From positions 123,577 to 187,576 of the forward strand of contig JAKSQO010000001.1 of assembly GCA_024404095.1 (NCBI GenBank): a stretch of DNA of 64,000 bases. Direction: 5' to 3'. The stretch comes from Clostridia bacterium. Lineage in GTDB: Bacteria; Bacillota; Clostridia; Oscillospirales; Acutalibacteraceae. The position numbers and the translations under genes are program-made. Shown here piece after piece: positions 44,929-53,939 of the stretch. How positions within the stretch are numbered: position 1 is the first letter of the stretch; each line of letters opens with the position of its first letter. The notes below the pieces were generated by a model. It was not told where the DNA came from, did no database searches, and saw only the letters and a program-made list of their open reading frames with translations.

Positions 44929-47900
44929 TTATTGAAGAACAACATTTTCGTCGCCAAGCACCCGTCTGAGCTCGTTAAGAAGCGGCTCATTGATATCAAC
45001 AAAGCGGTCAAAGGGCATGGGAACATACTTTTTTGTATCCATAAAGTAGTAGTAAAGCGGTGTTCTTCCGTCAAAAATCGCAAGCAGCTTTTCCGTTTGC
45101 AACTTTTCAGCTGAGTTTTCAGAGCTGAAACGAAGAAAAAGTCCGCTTCGCTTTTTCTTCAGGTTTTCCTGCTTCGGTTGTTGCGGAGCAGTTCTGCCCT
45201 CAAGAGCTTTATCCACGGTCATAATATGCTCACAGATAAGCTTCGGCGGTTCATCATCTCTGACGTCAAGTCTGCCGGAGAAAACAAGCACATTTCCTTC
45301 TGTTACAAGCTGAGAGTTTTCAAGCAGGGTTTTCGGGAAAATAACAGTCTCAACTGAGCCGGTCATATCCTCAACATCAACAAAAGCCATGGTGGTGTCA
45401 CTCTTGGTAACCTTTTTCTTCACATGGTTTATTATGCCCATAGTTTTTACTCTTTCGCCGTCTTTATAACGGGAACCCGATTCACTTCCAGCTTCAAGCA
45501 GATCTCCGATTTTAGCACAGTACAGCTTTTCGGCGACCTCGCCGAACTGTGACATCGGATGTCCCGAAAGATAAAGTCCCGTTGTCTCCTTCTCCATTTT
45601 GAGAAGCTCGCTGTGCGGAAACTCGTCAGCGTATTTCAGCTTCGGTTCAACAGGCGCTTCGCTGTCACCGAATCCGACATCAAACAGACCTATCTGACCC
45701 TCGACATTTCGTCTGCGTTTATTGTCAAGGTCATCAATAATCTCGTTCATTCCAATCATCATCTGACGTCTGTTTGCACCCAGACCGTCAAGCGCACCGC
45801 TCTTGATAAGGCTTTCGACCGCACGCTTGTTGAAATCCGCACCGTGCATTCTTGAGCAGAAATTATAAAACGAGGTAAATCTGCCTGTTCTGCGTTCAGC
45901 GATAATATTTCTGATAAAGTTTCTGCCGAGATTTTTTATTGCAAGCATACCGAATCGGATATTGCCATCACTTACCGTGAAGCTTTCCGCACTCTCATTT
46001 ACATTCGGAGGCAGAACCTTTATATTGATTCGGTTGCACTCATTTGTATAGTTTGCTACCTTATCCGAAGAATCAAGCACACTCGACAGAAGTGCCGCCA
46101 TAAACTCACACGGATAGTGACATTTAAGATATGCGGTCTGATACGCAACATAAGCATATGCTGCCGCGTGAGATTTATTGAAAGCGTAGGATGCAAATGA
46201 GGACATATCGTCAAAAATATCGTTTGCAACCTCGGCAGGTATTCCCCTGTTTACACAGCCGTCACACTCAACGCTTCCGTCCTCACGAATCATTCCGTAA
46301 ATAAAATTCTTTCGCTCCCGTTCCATTACGTCATGCTTTTTCTTCGACATAGCACGGCGAACAATATCAGCTCTGCCGTATGAGTAGCCTGCAAGAGAGC
46401 GGAAAATCTGCATAACCTGTTCCTGATAGACCATACAGCCGTTGGTAACATCAAGAATATCACGAAGCTTTTCTGTTTTATATTTAGTGTCTTCAGGGTG
46501 ATGGCGGTTATGAATATAAGTGTCAATCGAATCCATCGGACCCGGGCGGTAAAGAGAAATAACGGCAATCAGATCTTCAATATTGACAGGCTTAAGTCCT
46601 GTCAGTACGTTTTTCATTCCTGCCGATTCAAACTGGAACACGCCCTCGGTACTGCCCTCGGACATCATTCTGAATACAGCCTTATCCTCCGTGCTGACCT
46701 TATATATATCAAAATCCTTTTCTTTTCTGCGAATCATCTTCTCGGCATCGCTGATAACCGTCAGCGTACGAAGTCCGAGGAAGTCCATTTTCAGAAGACC
46801 AAGCTCCTCAAGAGTGGTCATTGTATACTGAGTTACAGGTGAATCATCGTTCAGAGCAAGCGGAACATATGAAGCAACAGGGTCACGTGTAATAACAACA
46901 CCTGCCGCGTGGGTTGATGTATGTCTCGGCATACCTTCGACCTTCATTGAAGTGTCAATAAGGTTCTTTATCTCCTCGCTGCTGTCATAGAGAGCCTTTA
47001 ACTCGGGTGACTTTTTAAGTGCCTTTTCAATAGTAATATTCAGCTCTCTCGGAACCTGCTTTGAAACATTATCCACCACATTATAGGCTATGCCCATAGC
47101 ACGTCCGACGTCACGGATTGCCGCACGAGCCGCAAGTGTTCCGAAAGTAACAATCTGCGCTACGTGGTCAGCACCGTACTTGTTTACAACATAGTCGATA
47201 ACCTCACCGCGCCGCTCATAACAGAAGTCAACGTCAAAGTCGGGCATACTGACACGTTCGGGATTGAGGAAACGCTCAAAAAGAAGGCTGTATTTCATCG
47301 GGTCAATTCCCGTGATACCAATACAGTAAGCCGCTATACTTCCTGCACCCGAACCTCTGCCGGGGCCGACAGGAATACCTTTTTCCTTTGCGTGACGGAT
47401 AAAATCGTGAACAATAAGATAGTAATCGACATATCCCATCTTGTTTATTACACCAAGCTCATATTCAAGCCGCTCAATGTATTCCTTCGGGGGATTTTCG
47501 CCGTAATTACGATAAAGTCCTTTATAGCACTGCTCCCTGAACCAGTCAAAGTGGTCACGGCCGTCGGGAACTTCAAAATGAGGAAGCTTCGTGTTGCCGA
47601 ATTCAAAGTCATAATTGCACATATCGGCAATCTTCTGAGTATTATCTACTGCCTCGGGCACGTGACTGAAAAGCTCCCGCATTTCATCCTCTGATTTGAG
47701 ATAGAACTCATCCGATTCAAACTCAAGACCGTTGCTCTGCCCAAGAGTTGTGTTTGTAGCAATGCAGATTAGCACCTGCTGAATTTTGCTGTCATCTTTT
47801 TTTACGTAATGCGTATCGTTGGTCGCAACAAGCGGTATACCTGTCTCCTTTGACAGCTTAATCAGCTGAGGTTCGATAACCTGCTGTTCACGTATTCCGT

Positions 47901-48441
47901 GATTCTGTAATTCAAGGTAGAAATTTCCCTCGCCGAATATCGAATTATACCACAGCGCACGTTCCTTTGCCCTGTCATAATCCCCCGCCGTCAAGGCTCT
48001 CGGAATTTCGCCTGCAAGACAGGCCGACAGTGCAATAAGTCCGTCATGGTACTCCTCAAGAAGCTGTCTGTCAATTCTCGGCTTTGTATAAAAGCCCTCT
48101 GTCCACGCCTTTGAAAGCATTGCAATCAGATTCTGATATCCCTGCGCATTTTTGCACAGCAAAACAAGATGATACCTTTCGTTGTCGAGAGCGTGAACCT
48201 TGTCAAAACGTGTTCGAGAAGCGACATAGACCTCACATCCGATAATCGGCTTGATGCCCTTCGCCTTCGCTTTTTTATAAAAATCCACAGCACCGTACAT
48301 AACACCGTGGTCGGTAATTGCAATTGAAGTCTGACCAAGCTCAATCGCACGGTCAAGAACATTGTCAAGTCGGCAGGCTCCGTCCAGAAGACTGTATTCG
48401 GTATGAAGATGTAAATGTGTGAATCCCGGCACGAAGCTCAC
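44929..48441 (-). CDS. dnaE: DNA polymerase III alpha subunit (DnaE)
   Basis: Replicative polymerase subunit, 1170 aa. The N-terminal PHP domain opens with FTHLHLHTEYSLLDG; the C-family polymerase core has GPGRGSGAGSIAAY and the metal-binding MPDFDVDF. Helix-hairpin-helix and OB-fold domains follow. There is no exonuclease insertion, so it is DnaE and not PolC. It lies between whiA (5-base gap) and pfkA. Confidence 0.97.
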   Translation of the reverse strand: MSFVPGFTHLHLHTEYSLLDGACRLDNVLDRAIELGQTSIAITDHGVMYGAVDFYKKAKAKGIKPIIGCEVYVASRTRFDKVHALDNERYHLVLLCKNAQGYQNLIAMLSKAWTEGFYTKPRIDRQLLEEYHDGLIALSACLAGEIPRALTAGDYDRAKERALWYNSIFGEGNFYLELQNHGIREQQVIEPQLIKLSKETGIPLVATNDTHYVKKDDSKIQQVLICIATNTTLGQSNGLEFESDEFYLKSEDEMRELFSHVPEAVDNTQKIADMCNYDFEFGNTKLPHFEVPDGRDHFDWFREQCYKGLYRNYGENPPKEYIERLEYELGVINKMGYVDYYLIVHDFIRHAKEKGIPVGPGRGSGAGSIAAYCIGITGIDPMKYSLLFERFLNPERVSMPDFDVDFCYERRGEVIDYVVNKYGADHVAQIVTFGTLAARAAIRDVGRAMGIAYNVVDNVSKQVPRELNITIEKALKKSPELKALYDSSEEIKNLIDTSMKVEGMPRHTSTHAAGVVITRDPVASYVPLALNDDSPVTQYTMTTLEELGLLKMDFLGLRTLTVISDAEKMIRRKEKDFDIYKVSTEDKAVFRMMSEGSTEGVFQFESAGMKNVLTGLKPVNIEDLIAVISLYRPGPMDSIDTYIHNRHHPEDTKYKTEKLRDILDVTNGCMVYQEQVMQIFRSLAGYSYGRADIVRRAMSKKKHDVMERERKNFIYGMIREDGSVECDGCVNRGIPAEVANDIFDDMSSFASYAFNKSHAAAYAYVAYQTAYLKCHYPCEFMAALLSSVLDSSDKVANYTNECNRINIKVLPPNVNESAESFTVSDGNIRFGMLAIKNLGRNFIRNIIAERRTGRFTSFYNFCSRMHGADFNKRAVESLIKSGALDGLGANRRQMMIGMNEIIDDLDNKRRRNVEGQIGLFDVGFGDSEAPVEPKLKYADEFPHSELLKMEKETTGLYLSGHPMSQFGEVAEKLYCAKIGDLLEAGSESGSRYKDGERVKTMGIINHVKKKVTKSDTTMAFVDVEDMTGSVETVIFPKTLLENSQLVTEGNVLVFSGRLDVRDDEPPKLICEHIMTVDKALEGRTAPQQPKQENLKKKRSGLFLRFSSENSAEKLQTEKLLAIFDGRTPLYYYFMDTKKYVPMPFDRFVDINEPLLNELRRVLGDENVVLQ

Positions 48442-48446
48442 TCCCT

Positions 48447-49343
48447 TTATTTTTCGTATTTTTCCGCTATTGATATAATTTTTTCAAACCTGTGATTTAC
48501 TCCCGAACGTGAAATCGGAACTGTAAGTGATTCGCCAAGCTCCTTTAATGACATATCGGGATTTTCAAGTCTTAAAACTGCAAGCTCTTTCAGCTCAGCA
48601 GGTAAGGAATTAAGTCCCTGCTTCTGCTCAATAAGTCTGATTGCGTTGACTTGATTCAGACCCGCTTCAATCGAACGGCTCATGTTCGCCGATTCAAAAT
48701 TCATTCTTCGGTTAATCTTGTTGCGAACATCCTTCTGAACCTTGATGCCCATAATATAGATACTTGAATTAACAGCACCCATCATCGTCAGAACATCCTC
48801 AATATTCTCGCTGTCCTTCATATAGACAACATTTGAGTATTTTCTGACTATGTATTTGGCATTGATATCAAGGTTGTTAAGAAGCTTAATCAGATCCTGA
48901 CTCAGCTTCATATGCGGAACAACAAACTCAAGATGATAGTTCTTGTCGGGATTTGATACTGTACCGCATACAAGGAATACGCCCTTTATAAAAGCGCCGT
49001 AGCATTCATCATCCTCAAAAATTCCGTGATTTATTCGTACGGAAATATCATTTACCGAATGGTCAAAATGTTCAATAATCTTTTTTCTGTCCGCAGAGGT
49101 TGCGATTTTCAATGTATATTTTCCGCTTTTCAGCCTGCTGATATGCGGAGTTACACCTGTAACAGTCTTAATCGACTCTGCAAATGAATTTATTACACAT
49201 TCATAATCCGAGGCACAGCAGATTGAGCGGGGCGAAAAGCTTTTGCCAAAAAGGAGAAAGCCGTACGTGTAAGCACGCAGACAGCTTTCCGACATTATAT
49301 TATTTTCTGTTAATTCGGTTTTCACATCACCTGTGAAGGACAT
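48447..49343 (-). CDS. whiA: Sporulation/division regulator WhiA
   Basis: DNA-binding protein of 298 aa with a LAGLIDADG-like N-terminal domain (GAFIKGVFLVCGTVSNPDKNYH) and a C-terminal helix-turn-helix (PDMSLKELGESLTVPISRSGVNHR). In actinobacteria it controls sporulation; in Firmicutes it affects division and chromosome segregation. It follows rapZ by 14 bases; the gene usually found between them, yvcK, is missing. Confidence 0.94.
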   Translation of the reverse strand: MSFTGDVKTELTENNIMSESCLRAYTYGFLLFGKSFSPRSICCASDYECVINSFAESIKTVTGVTPHISRLKSGKYTLKIATSADRKKIIEHFDHSVNDISVRINHGIFEDDECYGAFIKGVFLVCGTVSNPDKNYHLEFVVPHMKLSQDLIKLLNNLDINAKYIVRKYSNVVYMKDSENIEDVLTMMGAVNSSIYIMGIKVQKDVRNKINRRMNFESANMSRSIEAGLNQVNAIRLIEQKQGLNSLPAELKELAVLRLENPDMSLKELGESLTVPISRSGVNHRFEKIISIAEKYEK

Positions 49344-49357
49344 ATGTATTACCTCTG

Positions 49358-50218
49358 TTATTTTTCAATATCTCTGTGTTTGATTGAAACTGAATATCCC
49401 TGCGATGAGAGATGATTCTTTATCTGCTCGGCAAATGTTACCGAACGGTGCCTGCCGCCTGTGCATCCGATTGCAATAACAAGCTGGCTCTTTCCTTCTG
49501 CCCTGTAAAGCGGAACAGAATAATCAATAAGGCTCTGGAGTCTTTTAAGAACCTCCTGCGACTGTTCGTGGTTCATAACATAATTGCTGACATCCTCTTC
49601 AAGTCCTGTTCTGTATTTCATTGACGGGATATAGAATGGATTTGGCAGACAGCGAACATCAAAAACAAGGTCTGCGTCACCCGGTATGCCGAACTTGAAG
49701 CCGAAAGACATACAACGGATTTTAAGCGAAGAAACAGGGTCTTCAAGGAAAAGTTCAGCAACACGCTGACGGCACTCGGCGACCGATGATTTTGAAGTAT
49801 CAATCGTATAGTCAGCAATAGTGCGGATTCCAAGTGTCAGCTCACGCTCTCTTGCGATTGAAGCGGTAAGCGAACCGTCACATCTTTCAAGCAGAGGATG
49901 TTTGCGCCTTGTCTCTTTATAACGGCGGATAAGCACATCATCGTCAGCATCAACGTAAAGAATTTTGAAATCCACGTTGTTTCTGCGAAGCTCTTCAAAT
50001 GCTTCAGGGAACTTTTTTAAATTATGCTCGCCGACACGGATATCGGTAATTGTTGCAACCTTTTTATTCGCGTCGGGTGACGAGCTGATAAACTGAGCGA
50101 TAGTCGGAATAAGCTTCGGAGGCATATTATCAGCGCAGAAAAAGCCAAGATCCTCTAACGCATCTGTAACAGCGGACTTACCTGAGCCCGACATACCTGT
50201 AACAATCAATAATTCCAT
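49358..50218 (-). CDS. rapZ: RNase adapter / GTPase RapZ
   Basis: P-loop protein of 286 aa (YvcJ/RapZ). Walker A is GMSGSGKSAVTDAL; the C-terminal domain carries AIGCTGGRHRSVTFAEQ, a sugar/RNA-binding family signature. In E. coli it steers RNase E to the GlmZ sRNA; in Bacillus it is a nucleotide-binding protein of less certain role. Located between murB and whiA. Confidence 0.95.
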   Translation of the reverse strand: MELLIVTGMSGSGKSAVTDALEDLGFFCADNMPPKLIPTIAQFISSSPDANKKVATITDIRVGEHNLKKFPEAFEELRRNNVDFKILYVDADDDVLIRRYKETRRKHPLLERCDGSLTASIARERELTLGIRTIADYTIDTSKSSVAECRQRVAELFLEDPVSSLKIRCMSFGFKFGIPGDADLVFDVRCLPNPFYIPSMKYRTGLEEDVSNYVMNHEQSQEVLKRLQSLIDYSVPLYRAEGKSQLVIAIGCTGGRHRSVTFAEQIKNHLSSQGYSVSIKHRDIEK

Positions 50219-50235
50219 ACTAACACTCTCCGATT

Positions 50236-51144
50236 TTATTCTTCAATAAGTCTTACCTCAGGTTCAAGCAGAACCCCTTTTTCTTTAAGCACAGTTTCCT
50301 GCACCATTTTTATCAGATTCATAACATCAGCTGAAGTAGCACCGCCCTTGTTAATTACAAAGCCTGCATGCTTTTCGCTGACCTGAGCACCGCCGACCGA
50401 AGCTCCCTTAAGTCCGCACTCCTGAATAAGCGCACCTGCAAAATAGCCCTCGGGACGCTTGAAGGTACTGCCTGCACTCGGGTATTCGAGCGGCTGTTTA
50501 TCTTTTCTTCGCTGTAAAAGCTCAAACATCTTCGACTTGATTTCATCACGGTTACCTTTGTGAAGCTTTATTTTAAGCGAAGTTATAATGAAGCCGTTAT
50601 GCTCAAATGCGCTTGTGCGGTAACCAAGTCCAAGCTCACCGTCCGAAAGAGAACCTGCATTACCGTCAAGGTCAATGTAATTGCAGGACACAAGAACATC
50701 CTTCATCTCTCCGCCGTACGCGCCTGCGTTCATATAAGCCGCACCGCCCGCACTTCCGGGTATACCGAACGCAAATTCAAGACCCGAAAGATTATTCTCA
50801 AGTGCAAAATTACAGACCTTAACCATTGTAATTCCTGCGTCGCACTCAATTGTTTCATCATCAAAAAGCCAAACTGAAGCGTTCGTACGGCACATATTTA
50901 TAACCACTCTGTCAAGTCCGTTGTCGGAAATAAGCATATTGCTTCCGTTACCGAGGATAAAAGGCTCAACACCCTCATCCTTACAGCATTTTACAACTGC
51001 GGCAAGACCTTCATCGGATACAGGAGTAACCATAAGACGTGCATTGCCGCCAATCTTAAAGGTAGTATATGCGCTCATCGGCACATCATACTCCGCTTTG
51101 CATCCGACACTCAGAGCAAGATTATATATCTTCTCAAAATTCAT
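50236..51144 (-). CDS. murB: UDP-N-acetylenolpyruvoylglucosamine reductase
   Basis: Second step of peptidoglycan precursor synthesis, FAD- and NADPH-dependent. FAD-binding PFILGNGSNMLISD, GLEFAFGIPGSAGGAAYMNAGA, the proton-donor Ser in PSAGSTFKRP and the C-terminal Glu in LLEPEVRLI are present. This is a type II enzyme by its short length (302 aa). Start at 51144 has GGAG nine bases upstream. Confidence 0.96.
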   Translation of the reverse strand: MNFEKIYNLALSVGCKAEYDVPMSAYTTFKIGGNARLMVTPVSDEGLAAVVKCCKDEGVEPFILGNGSNMLISDNGLDRVVINMCRTNASVWLFDDETIECDAGITMVKVCNFALENNLSGLEFAFGIPGSAGGAAYMNAGAYGGEMKDVLVSCNYIDLDGNAGSLSDGELGLGYRTSAFEHNGFIITSLKIKLHKGNRDEIKSKMFELLQRRKDKQPLEYPSAGSTFKRPEGYFAGALIQECGLKGASVGGAQVSEKHAGFVINKGGATSADVMNLIKMVQETVLKEKGVLLEPEVRLIEE

Positions 51145-51159
51145 AGCTGACATCTCCGA

Positions 51160-52104
51160 TTACTCAACAAGAGCGGCACCGATAATACCGGCATCGTTTC
51201 CGAGAACAGCCTTGCAGATTTTTGTCTGCTTTTTTGCGTATTTTGTATATCTTTCTTCTTCGACATATTTTCTGATGGGGTTAAGAAGATTGTCGCCTTC
51301 GTTGCTGATTCCGCCGCCGATACATACAACATCAGGCTGGAATGTATTTACGATATTTGTAACGCCGACTGATACATAGTAGATGTACTTGTCAACAACT
51401 TCCTTTGCAGCCTTATCGCCTGCGTACATTGCGTTAAATGCAGTTCTGCCGCCAACCTTTTCAATGTCGCCGTCACACTCTGCCCACATCTTGCTGTCGG
51501 GACATTCAAGCATCTTTGCCTTTGTCTGAGAAATAAGAGCAGTTGCAGAAGCATATCTCTCCCAGCAGCCCTTACGTCCGCAGTTGCACTGCTCACCGTT
51601 TACAACGATTACCGTATGACCCATCTCGCCGGCTGCATCATTGATACCGCCGAGAACCTTACCGCCGAGGATAATTCCGCTTCCGACACCTGTACCGAGG
51701 GTAACAGCTACAAGATTCTTGACACCGTTGCCTGCGCCTGCATATGCCTCGCCGAGAGCAGCGGCATTTGCGTCATTCTCAAATGCGCAGGGCTTGCCTG
51801 TTCTCTCTTCAAGCATCTTCTTTGCGGGTACGTTGTCAAACTTAAGGTTGTTTGAGAACTCAATAAGTCCGCTTTCTTTGTTTACCGAGCCGGGAGTTCC
51901 GACGCCGATGCATTTAACATCATCCATTGTGATGCCTGCATCCTCAACCGCAAGAAAAACAGCCTTTGCGATATCGTCAAAAATTTCCTCTGCAGGGCGC
52001 GGAGCGTTGGTTTTTACCTTGCCTCTGCCGATAATCTTATATTCTTCGTCAACAACGCCTACTGCAATATTTGTTCCGCCTAAATCCACACCGATTCTAT
52101 ACAT
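51160..52104 (-). CDS. ROK family glucokinase
   Basis: Phosphorylates glucose with ATP in the cytoplasm. It shows the ROK pattern: GVDLGGTNIAVGVVD (phosphate loop), ENDANAAALGEAY (active-site Asp), and the zinc site motif with Cys in CNCGRKGCWERYAS. At 314 aa it is complete. Start at 52104 is supported by GGAGG. It is placed between hprK and murB, linking glucose phosphorylation to catabolite control. Confidence 0.92.
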   Translation of the reverse strand: MYRIGVDLGGTNIAVGVVDEEYKIIGRGKVKTNAPRPAEEIFDDIAKAVFLAVEDAGITMDDVKCIGVGTPGSVNKESGLIEFSNNLKFDNVPAKKMLEERTGKPCAFENDANAAALGEAYAGAGNGVKNLVAVTLGTGVGSGIILGGKVLGGINDAAGEMGHTVIVVNGEQCNCGRKGCWERYASATALISQTKAKMLECPDSKMWAECDGDIEKVGGRTAFNAMYAGDKAAKEVVDKYIYYVSVGVTNIVNTFQPDVVCIGGGISNEGDNLLNPIRKYVEEERYTKYAKKQTKICKAVLGNDAGIIGAALVE

Positions 52105-52122
52105 AACTAATTCCTCCAAAAA

Positions 52123-53091
52123 TTAAAAATTGTGCCAGATTTCAAGTTCTTCTTCTTCGGGTACAATGTCATCCGTCATTCCAAGATTATGCAGGAGCTG
52201 ACGTGCGGCATTATAACCCATTTTTTTCTGACGGTTGTTCATCGCAGCCGCCTCAATGATAATTGATATATTTCGTCCGGGAGTAACCGGAACAACTGAA
52301 AACGGAACCTTAACACCGAGAATGTCAATCGTTTCCGAATCAAGACCAAGCCTGTCGTAGTTTTTCTGAGGGTCCCAAGGTTCAAGCTGAATAACCATAT
52401 CAATCTTGTCAGAGACCTTAACGGAGCCGACACCGAAAAGTCGTCTTGCGTTGACAACGCCGACACCGCGAAGCTCAATGAAATGCCTGATGTTTTCGGG
52501 AGCCGAGCCGACAAGCGTTTTATGCGATACGTTTCTGATTTCAACCGCATCATCGGCAATAAGTCGATGTCCTCTTTTAATAAGCTCAAGCGCAGTTTCA
52601 CTCTTACCTACACCGCTGTCACCGAGAATCAGAACGCCTTCACCGTAAACCTCGACAAAAACTCCGTGACGGGTAATTCGGGGAGCAAGCTCCGCACTCA
52701 GATATGAAATCAGAATTGCCATACAGTCGGATGTACCGTCCTGCGAGCTTAATACGGGAACCTCATATTTCTTTGCAAGCTCAATAAATTCATCCGAGCA
52801 TTTCTTGCCTCTTGTTATAATAACAGCAACAGGCTTTTTGGAAAGAAATCTTTTGATTCTTCTTGTCATTTCCTCAGGACGTCCGCTGTTGATATACTCA
52901 AGCTCAGCTATTCCGAGAAACTGAATTCTGTCGGGGTCAAAATATTTGTTAAAGCCCGCAAGCAAAAGTCCGGGACGGTAAACGTCGGGAGATGTTACCA
53001 TTATTTCACTCAAAGGCTTTGGTGTATAAAACACATCAAGAGAATGTGTCTTGACTATTTTTTCAAGAGATATGGAATACTTTGTTGCCAT
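52123..53091 (-). CDS. hprK: HPr kinase/phosphorylase
   Basis: Phosphorylates HPr on Ser46, the switch of carbon catabolite repression in Firmicutes. The P-loop GDSGVGKSETALELIKRGH, LIADDAVEIR and the signature LRGVGVVNARRLFG are intact. At 322 aa it is complete. It is the first gene of the hprK-glucokinase-murB-rapZ-whiA-dnaE run. Confidence 0.97.
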   Translation of the reverse strand: MATKYSISLEKIVKTHSLDVFYTPKPLSEIMVTSPDVYRPGLLLAGFNKYFDPDRIQFLGIAELEYINSGRPEEMTRRIKRFLSKKPVAVIITRGKKCSDEFIELAKKYEVPVLSSQDGTSDCMAILISYLSAELAPRITRHGVFVEVYGEGVLILGDSGVGKSETALELIKRGHRLIADDAVEIRNVSHKTLVGSAPENIRHFIELRGVGVVNARRLFGVGSVKVSDKIDMVIQLEPWDPQKNYDRLGLDSETIDILGVKVPFSVVPVTPGRNISIIIEAAAMNNRQKKMGYNAARQLLHNLGMTDDIVPEEEELEIWHNF

Positions 53092-53156
53092 AAACCTTAC
53101 TCCTATTGAACTTCAGGTAATTGAAAAAACGCAGTTACCCATATTATTACCGATAC

Positions 53157-53185
53157 AGTATACTATAAAAACAAAAATCTTCCAA
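53157..53185 (-). promoter_or_regulatory. Promoter of the hprK operon
   Basis: Minus-strand TTGGAA, 17 bases, TATACT, about 65 bases before hprK. Confidence 0.6.
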
Positions 53186-53199
53186 TAGTTTTTAAGAAA

Positions 53200-53240
53200 A
53201 TTTTAAAAAATTTTAAAAGCCCTGCTTGTGCAGAGCTTTT
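53200..53240 (-). terminator. Terminator of the membrane-protein gene 53244-53777
   Basis: An 11-position stem with one mismatch (53215-53225 with 53230-53240) and a 4-base loop, then AAAATTTTTT on the minus strand. Confidence 0.78.
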
Positions 53241-53243
53241 AAT

Positions 53244-53777
53244 TTATAACACATTTATTATTTTTTCTATAATATTTGCTATCACATCGTTTGCAGAAAA
53301 GATAATGCTGTTGAAATATATCAACGCAACTACACACGCAATCAATGCAAGCACCATTTCAACAATTCTCGCCCATGTATATTTTTTCCCGAAACGTAAA
53401 AGGAAATAGATAAAGAGCAATAACAAAAATGAAGCTGCGGAAATTAAAACAACCTTAATGTAATCGGGTATTTCCCCAACAACTATTATACTTTTTCCGA
53501 AAACCAATAATATTATAAAAGCAAAAGCGCTGAGAATAAAACTGGCAAAAAAAGCTCCGACAACAAGATAAGTATCAAACTTTCTTGATACATCATCAAC
53601 TTTCTGCGGTTTTGAAGTGTTCACAGTCTCATTGTTTTCAATCCGTTCAAATCGCGGACAGATTTTTTCAGGAAGCACGGTTTCGTGATGATAAAGAGTA
53701 CAGTAACCTTTTTCTCCGATGGCTTGTGTAAAGAATCTGCAATCAAAACAACTTTGTTCATCTGTACTGTTCGTCAC
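53244..53777 (-). CDS. Membrane protein with N-terminal cysteine zinc motif
   Basis: A 177-aa protein I do not recognise. The first 45 residues carry a Cys pattern (CFDC, then GYCTLY and KICPRF) like a small zinc or iron-sulfur knuckle found in clostridial short proteins. Three membrane helices follow (about 75-95, 108-128 and 138-158). Start is GTG 53777, with GGAGGTGAT upstream; a GTG at 53783 lies inside that site. It has a strong promoter overlapped by a palindrome, so it is probably repressor-controlled. Confidence 0.75.
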   Translation of the reverse strand: MTNSTDEQSCFDCRFFTQAIGEKGYCTLYHHETVLPEKICPRFERIENNETVNTSKPQKVDDVSRKFDTYLVVGAFFASFILSAFAFIILLVFGKSIIVVGEIPDYIKVVLISAASFLLLLFIYFLLRFGKKYTWARIVEMVLALIACVVALIYFNSIIFSANDVIANIIEKIINVL

Positions 53778-53802
53778 AATCACCTCCGCAGACCAAGCTT
53801 AA

Positions 53803-53845
53803 ACTTTCCAAAGGAAAGTATATCACCGCAATACCTTTTTGTCAA
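53803..53845 (-). promoter_or_regulatory. Strong promoter with overlapping operator palindrome
   Basis: Minus-strand TTGACA (53840-53845), 17 bases, TATACT (53817-53822). A perfect 7-bp inverted repeat, ACTTTCC with a 3-base centre (53803-53819), overlaps the -10 and the start point, which is the usual position for a repressor site. Confidence 0.7.
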
Positions 53846-53939
53846 CATTTACATAATATCGATTGTGCGATTTGTCATATTATAACTATTTTTTTAACAA
53901 TTTAGTTGTGATTTCATACAACTTTACAAACAACAAAAG

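Noticed and set aside
53880..53939. Terminator of the GH130 gene
   Set aside because: A 6-bp inverted repeat can be drawn but the T-run is broken and mostly A on the needed strand, so the support is too weak.
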